From Haloplanus sp. CK5-1 (GTDB taxonomy: Archaea > Halobacteriota > Halobacteria > Halobacteriales > Haloferacaceae), in NCBI RefSeq assembly GCF_037201915.1, contig NZ_CP147505.1, positions 3,179,852 through 3,243,851 on the forward strand: a stretch of 64,000 bases of DNA, given 5' to 3'. Shown in pieces: positions 54,499 to 63,946 of the stretch. Numbering within the stretch: the first letter of the stretch is position 1; every line of letters begins with the position of its first letter. A program made the position numbers and the translations under genes. The notes beneath the pieces were generated by a model. It saw nothing but the letters and a program-made list of their open reading frames with translations, was not told where the DNA came from and ran no database searches.

Positions 54499-55584
54499 AT
54501 GGACCCGCGCATCCGCACGCACGCGGAGACCATCGTGGACCACTCGACGAGTATCGAGTCGGGCGACGACGTCGTGATCAGCATGCCCGCCGTCGCCGAG
54601 GACCTGGCGGTCGCCCTGCACGAACTGCTCGGCGACCGAGGAGCGAACCCGGTCTACCTGCACAACTCCGAGCGGGCGAGTCGGGCGTTCCTCCGGGCGA
54701 GCGACGACGACTTCGAGACGCCGGCCCACCAACTCGCGCTGTTCGAGGAGGCCGACGCCTTCGTCATCGCGCGGGGCGGCCCGAACGTCTCCGAACAGGG
54801 CGACGTGAGTCCCGAGACCAACGCCGCCTACCGGCGGGCGATGCGGCCCGTCCTCGACGAACGTCTGGAAAAGCGGTGGTGTCTCACCCAGTTCCCCTCC
54901 TCGGGCCACGCCCAACTGGCGGGGATGAGCACCGAGGCCTACGAGAACTTCGTCTGGGACGCGGTGACGCTCGACTGGGAGGCCCAACGCGAGCACCAAG
55001 CCCGGATGGTCGAGATCCTCGACGGGGCCAACGAGGTTCGGATCCGGAGCGGCGACGAGACGGACGTCACCATGTCGGTGGCGGGCAATCCGACGCTCAA
55101 CGACTACGGCGAACACAACCTCCCTGGCGGCGAGGTGTTCACCGCGCCGGTCAAGGAATCCGTCGAGGGATACGTCCACTTCGACCTCCCGCTCTACCGA
55201 AAGGGCAAGGAGATAGAGGACGCACGCCTCCGGTTCGAGGACGGCCGCGTCGTCGGCCACAGTGCCGAGCGCAACGAGGACGTCCTCACGGGGATCCTGG
55301 ACACCGACGAGGGCGCGCGCTACCTGGGCGAACTCGGCATCGGGATGAACCGCTCGATCGATCAGTTCACGTACAACATGCTGTTCGACGAGAAGATGGG
55401 CGATACGGTCCACATGGCGGTCGGCAACGCCTACGCCGACACGGTGGGAGAAGAGAACGAACGCAACGAGAGCGCCGAACACGTCGACATGATCGTCGAT
55501 ATGGGCGAGGACTCGGTCATCGAGGTCGACGGCGAGGTCGTCCAGCGAAACGGCACGTTCGTCTTCGAGGACGGCTTCGAGTAG
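54499..55584 (+). CDS. M29-family metalloaminopeptidase
   Basis: 361 residues from ATG 54499. The fit to aminopeptidase T (M29) rests on the N-terminal Rossmann-like half (GANPVYLHNSERASRAFL) and metal-ligand region in the second half: LGELGIGMN, FDEKMGDTVHMAVGNAY and EHVDMIVDMG. These co-catalytic metalloenzymes remove N-terminal residues from peptides. No signal peptide, so cytosolic. An alternative start at 54394 would add low-complexity residues. Confidence 0.9.
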   Translation: MDPRIRTHAETIVDHSTSIESGDDVVISMPAVAEDLAVALHELLGDRGANPVYLHNSERASRAFLRASDDDFETPAHQLALFEEADAFVIARGGPNVSEQGDVSPETNAAYRRAMRPVLDERLEKRWCLTQFPSSGHAQLAGMSTEAYENFVWDAVTLDWEAQREHQARMVEILDGANEVRIRSGDETDVTMSVAGNPTLNDYGEHNLPGGEVFTAPVKESVEGYVHFDLPLYRKGKEIEDARLRFEDGRVVGHSAERNEDVLTGILDTDEGARYLGELGIGMNRSIDQFTYNMLFDEKMGDTVHMAVGNAYADTVGEENERNESAEHVDMIVDMGEDSVIEVDGEVVQRNGTFVFEDGFE

Positions 55585-55727
55585 CGGGGGGCCACTAATC
55601 GAGCGGGGAGCCCCCCCGACGCGCCACCTGCCCGCCCACGTGCTACCGCCCGTCCGACCGTGACGCGACGACGGCCGACCAGGTGGCACTCGACAGCGTA
55701 TTCTCAGGATGTGGAATATTGTGACAG

Positions 55728-55736
55728 TTTGAAATA
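55728..55736 (+). promoter_or_regulatory. Putative TATA box of the PAS transducer gene
   Basis: TTTGAAATA sits about 25 bp before the ATG at 55758, in an AT-rich patch (55700-55740) following the peptidase gene. Position and composition fit a leaderless haloarchaeal promoter. Confidence 0.5.
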
Positions 55737-55757
55737 CCCGCTAAGCGAAGCCCGGAT

Positions 55758-57095
55758 ATGGCAACGAGTGAGAGCGGTTCGACGGAGGGTGGCTCGACGG
55801 CCGGCGAGGATTTCTCACAGGGAATCGTCGATGGCAAGCAACTCCCGGAAGACCAGCTCTGGAACGTTCTCACGGACAACCTCCGGCAGATAATGGAGTC
55901 GACCGGTGCGGCGATGCGGATTCTCGATATGGAGTTCAACGTCGTCGTCGAGAACAAGCAGATGAAGGAACTCGGTGGCGTCGACGCCGAGGAGAGCGAA
56001 CTGGTCAAATGCTACGACCAGTTTTGCAACCCCGAAGTCTGTGGGACGGGCAACTGCACGCTGAAACAGATCGTCGACGAGGGGCGAGAAGAGATTCGTG
56101 TCCAGGTCGAAAAGGAGAGTTACGACGGGCGTGTCGTCCCGACGGAACTCGTCGTTCGACCGATTCGCGACCGGGAGGGCGACGTGGTCGCTATCAGCGA
56201 GACGTTCCGCGATATATCCGACCGGAAGGAAGCGACACGGAGTATCAAATCCGCGGTCGACGAACTGAAACAGTCGGCCGAACAGGTCGCAGAGAATTCA
56301 CAGACGATTAGCTCCCAGGCGACCGACCAGTTGGAGTCGGTCACGGAGGTCTCGGAGGAAGTGTCGTCGCTCAGTGCGACCGTCGAGGAGATCGCCGCCA
56401 CCGCCGACGATGTCAAGTCCATTAGTGAACGGGCACGCGAGGAGGCCGAGGCCGGTGAGGAAGACGTCGACGAGACGATCGAGATTATGACAGACATCGA
56501 GAGGGCGGCCGCGGACGTGACCGACGACATCCGCGAACTCAACGAGAGCATCCAGCAGATAGACGAACTCGTCGACGTCATCAACGACATCGCCGATCAG
56601 ACGAACCTACTCGCACTGAACGCCTCCATCGAGGCGGCTCGGGCCGGCGAGGCGGGCTCTGGATTCGCCGTCGTTGCAGACGAGGTCAAGTCACTAGCAG
56701 AGGAGTCCCAGAATCGAGCCACCGAAATCGAGGAAATCGTCGGCGAGATCCGCGAGGACACCGCGGATACCGTCGAGAGTCTCGAAGGGACCAACGACGT
56801 CGTCCAGGAGGGAGCAGAGAAAGTACGCAGTTCCGGCGAGACGTTCAAGAACATCGCCGAAGTGGTCGAAGACGTCTCAGACGGCGTCACAGAGGTGGCA
56901 GACGCCACCGACGACCAGGCCGCAAGTACCGAGCAGATAGCGAGCATAGTCGACCGGACCGCGGAGGACTTCGAACGGGTCGCCGACGAGGCCGAGTCCA
57001 TCGCGGCAGCGAACGAAGAGCAAACGACGAAGATACGAGAGATCAGTAACGAGATCGACGAGATGAACGCACTCGACGTCCAGAGCGAACTCTGA
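55758..57095 (+). CDS. Soluble PAS-containing chemotaxis transducer with Cys cluster
   Basis: 445 residues without membrane helices. A PAS domain occupies about 35-160. It contains four cysteines in KCYDQFCNPEVCGTGNCTLK at about 90-109, a pattern seen in PAS sensors thought to bind a metal, Fe-S cluster or act by thiol chemistry. A long coiled coil follows with the conserved signalling tip ([38 protein letters not shown]). It is expected to control CheA from the cytoplasm, perhaps in response to redox or oxygen. It resembles the soluble Htr class. A second soluble transducer lies at 23-24 kb. Confidence 0.92.
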   Translation: MATSESGSTEGGSTAGEDFSQGIVDGKQLPEDQLWNVLTDNLRQIMESTGAAMRILDMEFNVVVENKQMKELGGVDAEESELVKCYDQFCNPEVCGTGNCTLKQIVDEGREEIRVQVEKESYDGRVVPTELVVRPIRDREGDVVAISETFRDISDRKEATRSIKSAVDELKQSAEQVAENSQTISSQATDQLESVTEVSEEVSSLSATVEEIAATADDVKSISERAREEAEAGEEDVDETIEIMTDIERAAADVTDDIRELNESIQQIDELVDVINDIADQTNLLALNASIEAARAGEAGSGFAVVADEVKSLAEESQNRATEIEEIVGEIREDTADTVESLEGTNDVVQEGAEKVRSSGETFKNIAEVVEDVSDGVTEVADATDDQAASTEQIASIVDRTAEDFERVADEAESIAAANEEQTTKIREISNEIDEMNALDVQSEL

Positions 57096-57441
57096 CCGGT
57101 GTCGCACGCAGCCGACGCCAACCGCGTCGGCAAACGATCCGGGAGAGCCGAACTCGTCTCGACGATCGGCGAGTCCATCTTTCGACCACGACGATCGCGT
57201 TACCTCACGGTGATCCCGGTACCGAGGTAGGGACAGTCCGTTGGGCAGTCCTCACGCGTACCGACTATGACCGCGCGTTGTTCGGTCCCGACCCTTCGTT
57301 CGTGGTTTGGGTGTCGGCAATTCCGCGAGGTCGTTCGCACTCGAATGATCGCAGGAAACTCGCCAACACGCCAGACACCGGCCCCAGTCCTGCAGTTTCA
57401 ACAGAGCAGTGTTTTTCAGGTCCCGCCGCGGAGACGGAGGT
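57096..57441. other. Intergenic between transducer and broken MFS gene
   Basis: No gene with normal haloarchaeal coding character. A short repeat-free region with a possible promoter near 57400-57420 (GCAGTGTTTTTCAGG) ahead of the MFS start. Confidence 0.5.
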
Positions 57442-58732
57442 ATGCCCACGACGGCGGCGAAAAACCGGTGGTTCGTCGCGGCGTCGGCGATGCTGATCCA
57501 CCTCTCTATCGGGTCGGTGTACGCCTACAGCGTGTATCAGCGACCACTCCAGGAGACACAGGGGTGGAGCATCGCCGACGTGACGCTGGGGTTCACCCTC
57601 GCCATCGTCACGCTCGGCCTGTCGGCGGCGTTTCTCGGCCGGTACGTGGAGCGGTACGGACCACGCGTCGCGGGGACGGCCGCGGCCGTCGGCCGTCCTG
57701 TTCGCCGGCGGAACGATACTCGCGGGCGTCGCCGTCTCCCGGGGGAGCCACACGGTTCGTGTTGACCTACGGTGTCGTCGCCGGTACGGGGCTCGGATTG
57801 GGGTACATCAGCCCCATCTCGACGCTCGTGAAGTGGTTCCCCGACCGACGGGGGCTGGCGACCGGCCTAGCCGTGATGGGGTTCGGCGCCGGCGCGCTGG
57901 TGAGCGGCCCCGTGGCGAACGCCCTGATCGAGGCGACGAGCATCCCGACGACGCTGTACCTCCTCGGGACGGCCTACTTCGTCGCGATGGCAGCCGGGGC
58001 GAGTTATCTCGCACCGCCGCCGGAGGGGTGGGTTCCAGCCGGCGTCGACCCGGACGACGTCGTGGAGGCGGACAGCCACGGCGTCGTCGTCGCGACGGAC
58101 CTCGAACAGTTGAGCGCCCGGGAAGCGCTCCGGACGCCACAGTTCTACCTGGTCTGGGTCGTCGTCTTCATCAACGTCTCGGCGGGGATCATGCTCCTGT
58201 CGGTGGCATCGAACATGACACAGGCGATCACGGGAGCGAGTGCGGCCGTCGCCGCCACGGTCGTCGGCCTCATCGGGGTGTTCAACGGGGCGGGACGGAT
58301 CGTCTGGTCCAGCCTCTCCGATTACCTGGGTCGAACGACGACATACGGCGTGTTCTTCGCCGTCCAGATCGTCGGCTTCCTGGCACTGCCCACCGTCACC
58401 ACCGTCCCGGCGTTCGCGGCGGTGTTGTTCGTCATCGTCTCTGCTACGGCGGCGGGTTCGCCTGTCTCCCGGCGTATCTCGCGGACCTGTTCGGGACCGA
58501 TGAACTCGGCGCGATCCACGGCTACACGCTCACCGCGTGGTCGGTGGCCGGAGTCGCCGGCCCGACGCTCGTGGCGCGGGTCGTCGAACTGACCGGCAGC
58601 TACGCGCTCGCCTTCTACGTCGTCGCGGGCGTCCTCACGGTCGGCCTCGCCTGTGTCGGGGTGCTCCGCTGGCGGGTGGCCGTCGTCCGCCGGGCGCGAC
58701 TCCGGGGGACGCCACATGGCGTCCACCGCTGA
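57442..58732 (+). pseudogene. OFA-type MFS transporter with three frameshifts
   Basis: The start AAKNRWFVAASAMLIHLSIG with YAYSVYQRPL is typical of oxalate/formate antiporter-like MFS proteins. Homology then changes frame three times: after AAAV at a 7-bp tandem duplication GGCCGTC (57684-57690, 57691-57697); near 57755 (one extra or two missing bases before FVLTYGVVAGTGLGLGY); and at 58439-58442 where a TC dinucleotide seems doubled, before CYGGGFACLPAYLADLFG. Splicing these in would restore about 430 residues and 12 helices. The multiple lesions make a sequencing error unlikely; the gene is dead. Confidence 0.88.
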
Positions 58733-58746
58733 CCCGCGGGGGGTGT

Positions 58747-59208
58747 TCACTCCCAGTCGACTTGGAGTTCGAACTGCTTGTTCTCGACGACGGCGTTCAG
58801 GACGACGCTGGTGTTGGACTCACGGATGTCGGCGTCGGTCAGCAGCGTCTTGATCTGTTCGTTCATGCCGTCCGTGTCGCGGAACTTGCCGACGGCGATG
58901 ACGTCGTAGTCACCCGTGACCTCGTAGACGCTGACCATCTGCTTTTGATCGCGCAGGCTCTCGGTGATCCCGGGCAGGGCGCTTCCCTCGACTTTCAACT
59001 GGAGGATAGCCGTCACGTCGTAGCCGAGCGCGTCGTAGTTCACGCGGGGCGTGTACCCCTCGATGACACCTTCGTCTTCCAGGTCACGGAGGTGATTCGA
59101 GACGGTGGTGACGGAGACGTCGAGTTCTTCGGCGAGGCTCCGCAGGCTGGCACGACCGTCGCCCAGGAGCGCGTTGATCAGCTTCGCGTCTAGATTTTCG
59201 TACGTCAT
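58747..59208 (-). CDS. lrp: Lrp/AsnC-family transcription regulator
   Basis: 153 residues: an N-terminal winged helix-turn-helix ([20 protein letters not shown] ... [19 protein letters not shown]) and a C-terminal RAM/ACT domain ([18 protein letters not shown]) that binds amino acids and forms octamers. Gene divergent to glnA, a pairing known in haloarchaea where Lrp controls glutamine synthetase. The inverted repeat at 59256-59271 in the shared promoter region is a candidate operator. Confidence 0.92.
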   Translation of the reverse strand: MTYENLDAKLINALLGDGRASLRSLAEELDVSVTTVSNHLRDLEDEGVIEGYTPRVNYDALGYDVTAILQLKVEGSALPGITESLRDQKQMVSVYEVTGDYDVIAVGKFRDTDGMNEQIKTLLTDADIRESNTSVVLNAVVENKQFELQVDWE

Positions 59209-59241
59209 GGCAGTTACCGACGTCCCGGGGGGTATAGAAGT

Positions 59242-59271
59242 TTACGAATATCCAATTACGAGAGATCGTAA
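59242..59271. promoter_or_regulatory. Candidate Lrp operator between lrp and glnA
   Basis: A perfect 6-4-6 inverted repeat, TTACGA-GAGA-TCGTAA (59256-59271), with another TTACGA half-site at 59242-59247, lies in the 126-bp gap between the divergent genes, just upstream of the glnA TATA box. Lrp-type dimers bind such short palindromes; the linkage is inference. Confidence 0.55.
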
Positions 59272-59295
59272 GAGGAAATTGCAGCCAACAAAAAA

Positions 59296-59305
59296 AGCTT
59301 AATAC
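59296..59305 (+). promoter_or_regulatory. Putative TATA box of glnA
   Basis: AGCTTAATAC, preceded by an A-tract, sits about 30 bp before the ATG at 59335, the distance expected for a leaderless or near-leaderless transcript. Confidence 0.55.
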
Positions 59306-59334
59306 TGGGAGTATAGAGTAACCCTGTCCAGAAC

Positions 59335-60714
59335 ATGACGGACGAAACTACGGCGACAGACGGCGGTTTAACGGCCGAAGAACAGGGCGTGATCGACGAG
59401 ATCGACGAGGAGAACGTCGACTTCCTCCGGCTCCAGTTCACCGATATCCTCGGTACGGTCAAGAACGTCTCGGTCCCGGCGAGCCAGGCGGAGAAGGCGT
59501 TTACCGAGGGGATCTACTTCGACGGCTCTTCGATCGACGGGTTCGTTCGCATCCAGGAGTCGGACATGCGCCTCGATCCCGACCCGGAGACGTTCGCCGT
59601 GCTCCCGTGGCGGAACGGGGATTCGGGTGGCGGTGCGGCGGCCCGGCTCATCTGTGACGTGATCGACACCTCGACCGGCGAACCCTTCTCGGGCGATCCG
59701 CGTGGCGTCCTCAAGAGTGCCATCGAACGTGCCGAGGAGATGGGCTACCACGTGAACATGGCCCCCGAACCGGAGTTCTTCCTGTTCGAGGAGGACGAGG
59801 ACGGCCGCGCGACGACGAAGACGAACGACGCCGGGGGTTACTTCGACCTCGCACCCAAGGACCTCGCGTCCGACGTGCGCCGTGACATCATCTACGGCCT
59901 AGAGAGCATGGGCTTCGACATCGAGGCCTCCCACCACGAGGTCGCACAGGGGCAACACGAGATCAACTTCACGTACGACGACGCGCTGTCGACGGCCGAC
60001 AACGTCGCTACCTTCCGCGCGGTCGTTCGTGCCATCGCGGCCGAACACGACCTCCACGCGACGTTCATGCCCAAGCCCATCGCCCGGATCAACGGCTCGG
60101 GGATGCACACCCACATGTCGCTGTTCACCGAGGACGGCGAGAACGCCTTCCACGACGAGGACGACGAGTTCAACCTGAGCGACACGGCCAAAAGCTACCT
60201 CGCTGGCGTCCTCGAACACGCCCCGGCGATCACGGCCATCGCCGACCCGACCGTCAACAGCTACAAACGGTTGGTGCCGGGCTACGAAGCCCCCGTCTAC
60301 GTCGCCTGGTCCGACCGCAACCGCTCGGCGCTCATCCGCAAGCCGGCCGCCCGCGTCCCGGCCGCCTCACGGATCGAGCTCCGGTCGCCCGACCCGTCGT
60401 GTAATCCCTACCTCGCCTTCGCGGCCATGATCCACGCCGGTCTCGACGGCATCGAGAACGACCTCGACTGCCCGGACCCGGTCCGCGAGAACATCTACGA
60501 GTTCGACGAGGCCAAACGCGAGGAGTACGGCATCACGACGCTGCCTTCGAACCTCGGCGAGGCCGTCGACGCCCTCGAAGCCAACGAGACGATCAAGACT
60601 GCGCTCGGCGAACACGTCACCGAGAAGTTCATCGAGGCCAAGTCCCAGGAGTTCGGCGAGTACATCGTCGAGGTTTCGGACTGGGAACTCGACCGCTACC
60701 TCGAGAAGTTCTAG
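59335..60714 (+). CDS. glnA: Glutamine synthetase, type I
   Basis: 459 residues, full length GS-I. Active-site motifs: [17 protein letters not shown] (about 62-78), [10 protein letters not shown], the metal-binding Glu region [20 protein letters not shown], and [20 protein letters not shown]. It joins ammonia to glutamate with ATP and is the main assimilation enzyme in haloarchaea at low ammonia. Divergent from lrp with a palindrome between, suggesting direct control. A T-run follows the stop. Confidence 0.97.
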   Translation: MTDETTATDGGLTAEEQGVIDEIDEENVDFLRLQFTDILGTVKNVSVPASQAEKAFTEGIYFDGSSIDGFVRIQESDMRLDPDPETFAVLPWRNGDSGGGAAARLICDVIDTSTGEPFSGDPRGVLKSAIERAEEMGYHVNMAPEPEFFLFEEDEDGRATTKTNDAGGYFDLAPKDLASDVRRDIIYGLESMGFDIEASHHEVAQGQHEINFTYDDALSTADNVATFRAVVRAIAAEHDLHATFMPKPIARINGSGMHTHMSLFTEDGENAFHDEDDEFNLSDTAKSYLAGVLEHAPAITAIADPTVNSYKRLVPGYEAPVYVAWSDRNRSALIRKPAARVPAASRIELRSPDPSCNPYLAFAAMIHAGLDGIENDLDCPDPVRENIYEFDEAKREEYGITTLPSNLGEAVDALEANETIKTALGEHVTEKFIEAKSQEFGEYIVEVSDWELDRYLEKF

Positions 60715-60738
60715 CGGCGACTACCCGCGGAGGTTCGG

Positions 60739-60744
60739 TTTTTT
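60739..60744 (+). terminator. T-tract after glnA
   Basis: Six Ts about 25 bp past the glnA stop, in a GC-rich setting; archaeal RNA polymerase terminates at such U-runs. Confidence 0.4.
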
Positions 60745-60787
60745 CACCGCGTGTCGGACCGAAGAGCCACGCGGACGGGGCGCGGCG

Positions 60788-61603
60788 TCAGTCGGTGATG
60801 TTGTCGGTCGTTTCGCGCAGCGTCACGAACGTGCCGTGTTCCTCCGCGTCTTCGCCGGTGAAGTTGTCACCGTTCGGCAGGTCCCCGTTTTCGTCGACCT
60901 CGGGACCGTCGTAGAGGTCCAGATCCATCGCCTCCAGCGTCGCGGTGTACTTCCCGAAGCCGTTGAGATACAGGAACTCGTCGTCGAGGGAGGCGACCGC
61001 TCCCTGATCCTGATCGGTCAGGGTAGAAGTCGTTCGGGAGATCGACGACCCATCGCCGGGATAGATGGACAGCCGCAGTGCCAACACGTCGCCGTCGCCG
61101 TCGGCGTCCGACACCCCGTACTTGATCGACTGTGTCTGGCCGGAGGAGCCGAGATCCCACGTGTCGACGCTGAACCGGTCCTCGGCGGCGGGCAGGCTGA
61201 TCGATACCGTCCGGGTCTTGTCGTTCGACTTGCCGCCGGTGTCGGTGACCGTCACCGTCACGTCGACGTCGCCCTCCGACTGGAAGGGGTACTCGAGCCT
61301 CGCGGAGTCGTCGCCGACGACCTGACCGTCGACCTGCCACTCGTAGGTCAGTTGCGACGCCGAGTCCTCCGGATCGAAGGCATCGGCTTCGAACACGTAG
61401 ACCGACCCCGACGAGCTGATGACGTCGATAGCCTGAACCTTTGGTCCCACGTTCCCGGACTGACCGCCGTCGCCGTCTTCGCTCCCGTACAGCGCCGGGT
61501 TGAGTTCTCGGAGTATCTCGTTGAGTCGCTCTTGGGCCTCCTCGGGTATCGTGAAGTCCCGCTCGGACGCGTCGACGAAGTCCTGCAGGGTGATCCCGCT
61601 CAT
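60788..61603 (-). CDS. PKD-domain protein without signal peptide
   Basis: 271 residues. The N-terminus MSGITLQDFVDASERDFTIP is helical and polar, with no signal peptide. A PKD/immunoglobulin-like domain spans about 50-140 (YVFEADAFDPEDSASQLTYE ... VTVTVTDTGGKSNDKTRTVS). A second beta domain (145-255) begins FSVDTWDLGSSG and ends with Asp/Glu-rich residues. PKD domains are normally extracellular, so a cytoplasmic form or an unusual export route is odd. No clear neighbour links. Confidence 0.7.
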   Translation of the reverse strand: MSGITLQDFVDASERDFTIPEEAQERLNEILRELNPALYGSEDGDGGQSGNVGPKVQAIDVISSSGSVYVFEADAFDPEDSASQLTYEWQVDGQVVGDDSARLEYPFQSEGDVDVTVTVTDTGGKSNDKTRTVSISLPAAEDRFSVDTWDLGSSGQTQSIKYGVSDADGDGDVLALRLSIYPGDGSSISRTTSTLTDQDQGAVASLDDEFLYLNGFGKYTATLEAMDLDLYDGPEVDENGDLPNGDNFTGEDAEEHGTFVTLRETTDNITD

Positions 61604-61800
61604 TATGCCCCTCCTGCGGGCGGACGGCCCGCGAGCGACGTGCGGTCGGACGCCGATTCGGTCGGAGTCGGTGTCGGTAGAATCATCGCTGTCGGACCGT
61701 GGTGACGGCCGGAGTACCGATTGTATTCATGTCATCGAACCCATACAACGAGTGATTGAAACGCCCGGGATTCGGGGTTCTGTCGGCCGATTTCGTCGCG

Positions 61801-62640
61801 CTACCCCGACAGCCCGGGGATCGCGAGCACCAGTGCGACGGTCCCCCCGGCGAGGCCGCCCGCGACCGGGAGGGTGACGCCGCCATCGAGGACGAGGAGA
61901 GCGACGACGACGACGCCCGGGAGGAGGGCGACCGAGGCGACGAGGCGGCGCGTCGATCCAGCGGCGGCGACGACGCGATCACCGGCGACCCGCCAACCGA
62001 TCCAGCCACCGGCAGTCGCGGCCGCGGCGACGACGGTGTCGGTGACCACCGCGGCGGCGAGCGCCACGAGGCCGACGACGGCGGCGAGGGCGAAGGTCCG
62101 ACCGGTCTCGGCGGCGGTCACGCTCGCGGGCGAGTAGCCGGGGCCGGCCCGGAGGCCGGCGGCGACGTAGCCGAGGCCGACGGCGACGCCGACGACCACG
62201 TCGACGAGGTAGTGGACGCCGATGACGACCCGCGAGGCGGCGACGACGACGATCAGGGCGGCGGCGGCCGCCGAGAGCCGGCGGTCGTCGAAGAGGGCGG
62301 CGAGTCCGCCGTAGACGACCGTCGCACCGAGGGCGTGGCCGCTGGGGAAGCCGTAGCCGTCCGTCCCCGCTCCGGGCGGCCGCGGGAGCGCGAAGGCGTA
62401 TTTGAGCGCGAGCGTCGCCGCGAACCCGCCGAGCGCGAGTGCGAGCGCCGTCGCCATCCGGGTCGAGGAGACGCCGAGGTGGTCGGCGAGCAGGTAGCCG
62501 GCGGCGACGACGAGGAGGAGCGTTACGGGGTCGCCGAGGCGCGTGAGGAGGTCGAACAGGTCGACGACCGCCTCCGGAAACGTCTCGACGACCGCCATCT
62601 CGCCGACGTCGCGGTCCGCGAGCGTGGTGTCGGCGCGCAT
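61801..62640 (-). CDS. PAP2-family membrane phosphatase
   Basis: 279 residues. PAP2 catalytic motifs: KYAFALPRP (motif 1), YGFPSGHALG (motif 2, with catalytic His) and SRVVIGVHYLVD (motif 3), all in the first 150 residues among six or so helices. The remaining third holds extra membrane segments. It may dephosphorylate isoprenoid or lipid phosphates at the membrane, for recycling of dolichol carriers. Followed upstream on the same strand by the YihY gene. Confidence 0.9.
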   Translation of the reverse strand: MRADTTLADRDVGEMAVVETFPEAVVDLFDLLTRLGDPVTLLLVVAAGYLLADHLGVSSTRMATALALALGGFAATLALKYAFALPRPPGAGTDGYGFPSGHALGATVVYGGLAALFDDRRLSAAAAALIVVVAASRVVIGVHYLVDVVVGVAVGLGYVAAGLRAGPGYSPASVTAAETGRTFALAAVVGLVALAAAVVTDTVVAAAATAGGWIGWRVAGDRVVAAAGSTRRLVASVALLPGVVVVALLVLDGGVTLPVAGGLAGGTVALVLAIPGLSG

Positions 62641-62686
62641 ACCACCGGCTTCGTCGGGAGAGGTATATATGTCCGGGCTTCCGCGA

Positions 62687-63946
62687 TCAGCGCCGGAAGC
62701 GCCGAACGGCCTCGACGGCCCGCGCGGGTTTGCCGAGCAGCGAGAGCCCGAACCCGAAGAGGACGAACAGGACGTAGAGCCCGAGCGTCGAGAGGAAGAT
62801 GACGATCATGGCGACGACCGCGAGGAGGTCCGAGAGGAGGTAGAACGCACCGAGCGTCATGGCGGTGCCGTAGAGGAGCACGAGATACGGCCCCCAGCCA
62901 CGGGCGTGGCCACGCCGCATCCGACGCCGGACGTACCGCTTCAGTTCCGCTTCGAGCTCCGGCCGGTCGACCGTGCGCTCCTCGATATCGGACTCGAAGG
63001 CGTCGAGGTCGGCACGCACTGCGTCGACCCGATCGGCGAGGTCCTCGATGTCCGGTGCGGGGGACGGGTCCGTATTCGCGTCTCGCGTGTCGTCTCCGGT
63101 CATTGCCGTCGTTGCGGTGACTCGGGCCGGCGGATGTTGTACCTGCCGGTCCGGGCCGCCGATCCGTCCGGCGAGGACGGCGTTGATCGTCGCACCCAGG
63201 AGGAGCACCAGTCCCGCGAGGTAGAACCACGTCACGAGAAGGAGGACCGCACCGAGGACGCCGTACAGTGCCAGTTGCCCGCTGGTCGCCGTGACGGCTG
63301 CGTAGATCGCGAATCCGGTGGCGAGGAGGGTCCAGCCGGTAGCGCCGACGAGCGTTCCGGGGAGCGCCTCGCGGACCGAGAGGTCCACCGACGGAGTGAG
63401 GTAGTACACCGGGAAGAGGACGACGGCGAGGACGGCCCCGAACACCACGGGGCCGAGGAAAGCAACGGTCGAGGTCCCGAAGACGGTGATCGCAGCGACG
63501 AGACCGAGACCACCGAGCGCACCGACCCCGACGGCGATCAGGACCGTCCCACCGGCACGGACGCCGCCGAGGAACCCGCGGGGATCGGTCCCGTAGACGC
63601 GGGCGAAGGCGGTGTCGACGCCGCGGAACAGCTTGAGCGAACTCCACGTCAACAGGAGGAAACCGACGGCAGTGATACTCCCCTGCCCGGCCGTGTTCGC
63701 CAGCGCGTCGGCGACGAGCGTCCGTCCCACGGGGAGGAGATACTGGCCGGCGAGGTCGATGATCGCAGTCCGGAGCGCCGGCCCCCCCAGCGCGGTGGCG
63801 ATGACACTGGCGAGGACGAGAGAGGGAAGGACGGAGACGAAGGCGTAGTAGGCGATGCTGGCGGCCAGGAGGGTCGCGTCGCGGTCCTGCACCTCGCGGG
63901 CGACGGTACGGGCGACCGAGAGCCCCCCGGAGAGTCGAGTGGACAC
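62687..63946 (-). CDS. YihY/virulence factor BrkB-family membrane protein
   Basis: 419 residues from GTG 63946. The YihY fold is seen in DATLLAASIAYYAFVSVLPS near residue 24, LTWSSLKLFRGVDTAFARVY and TWFYLAGLVLLLGATINAVL, six helices in all. An extra C-terminal region (about 265-419) has a charged coiled stretch (EDLADRVDAVRADLDAFESD) and three more helices, a haloarchaeal extension. Members are loosely annotated (RNase BN in error); function unknown. It lies 46 bp upstream of the PAP2 gene and probably shares its transcript. Confidence 0.88.
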   Translation of the reverse strand: MSTRLSGGLSVARTVAREVQDRDATLLAASIAYYAFVSVLPSLVLASVIATALGGPALRTAIIDLAGQYLLPVGRTLVADALANTAGQGSITAVGFLLLTWSSLKLFRGVDTAFARVYGTDPRGFLGGVRAGGTVLIAVGVGALGGLGLVAAITVFGTSTVAFLGPVVFGAVLAVVLFPVYYLTPSVDLSVREALPGTLVGATGWTLLATGFAIYAAVTATSGQLALYGVLGAVLLLVTWFYLAGLVLLLGATINAVLAGRIGGPDRQVQHPPARVTATTAMTGDDTRDANTDPSPAPDIEDLADRVDAVRADLDAFESDIEERTVDRPELEAELKRYVRRRMRRGHARGWGPYLVLLYGTAMTLGAFYLLSDLLAVVAMIVIFLSTLGLYVLFVLFGFGLSLLGKPARAVEAVRRFRR

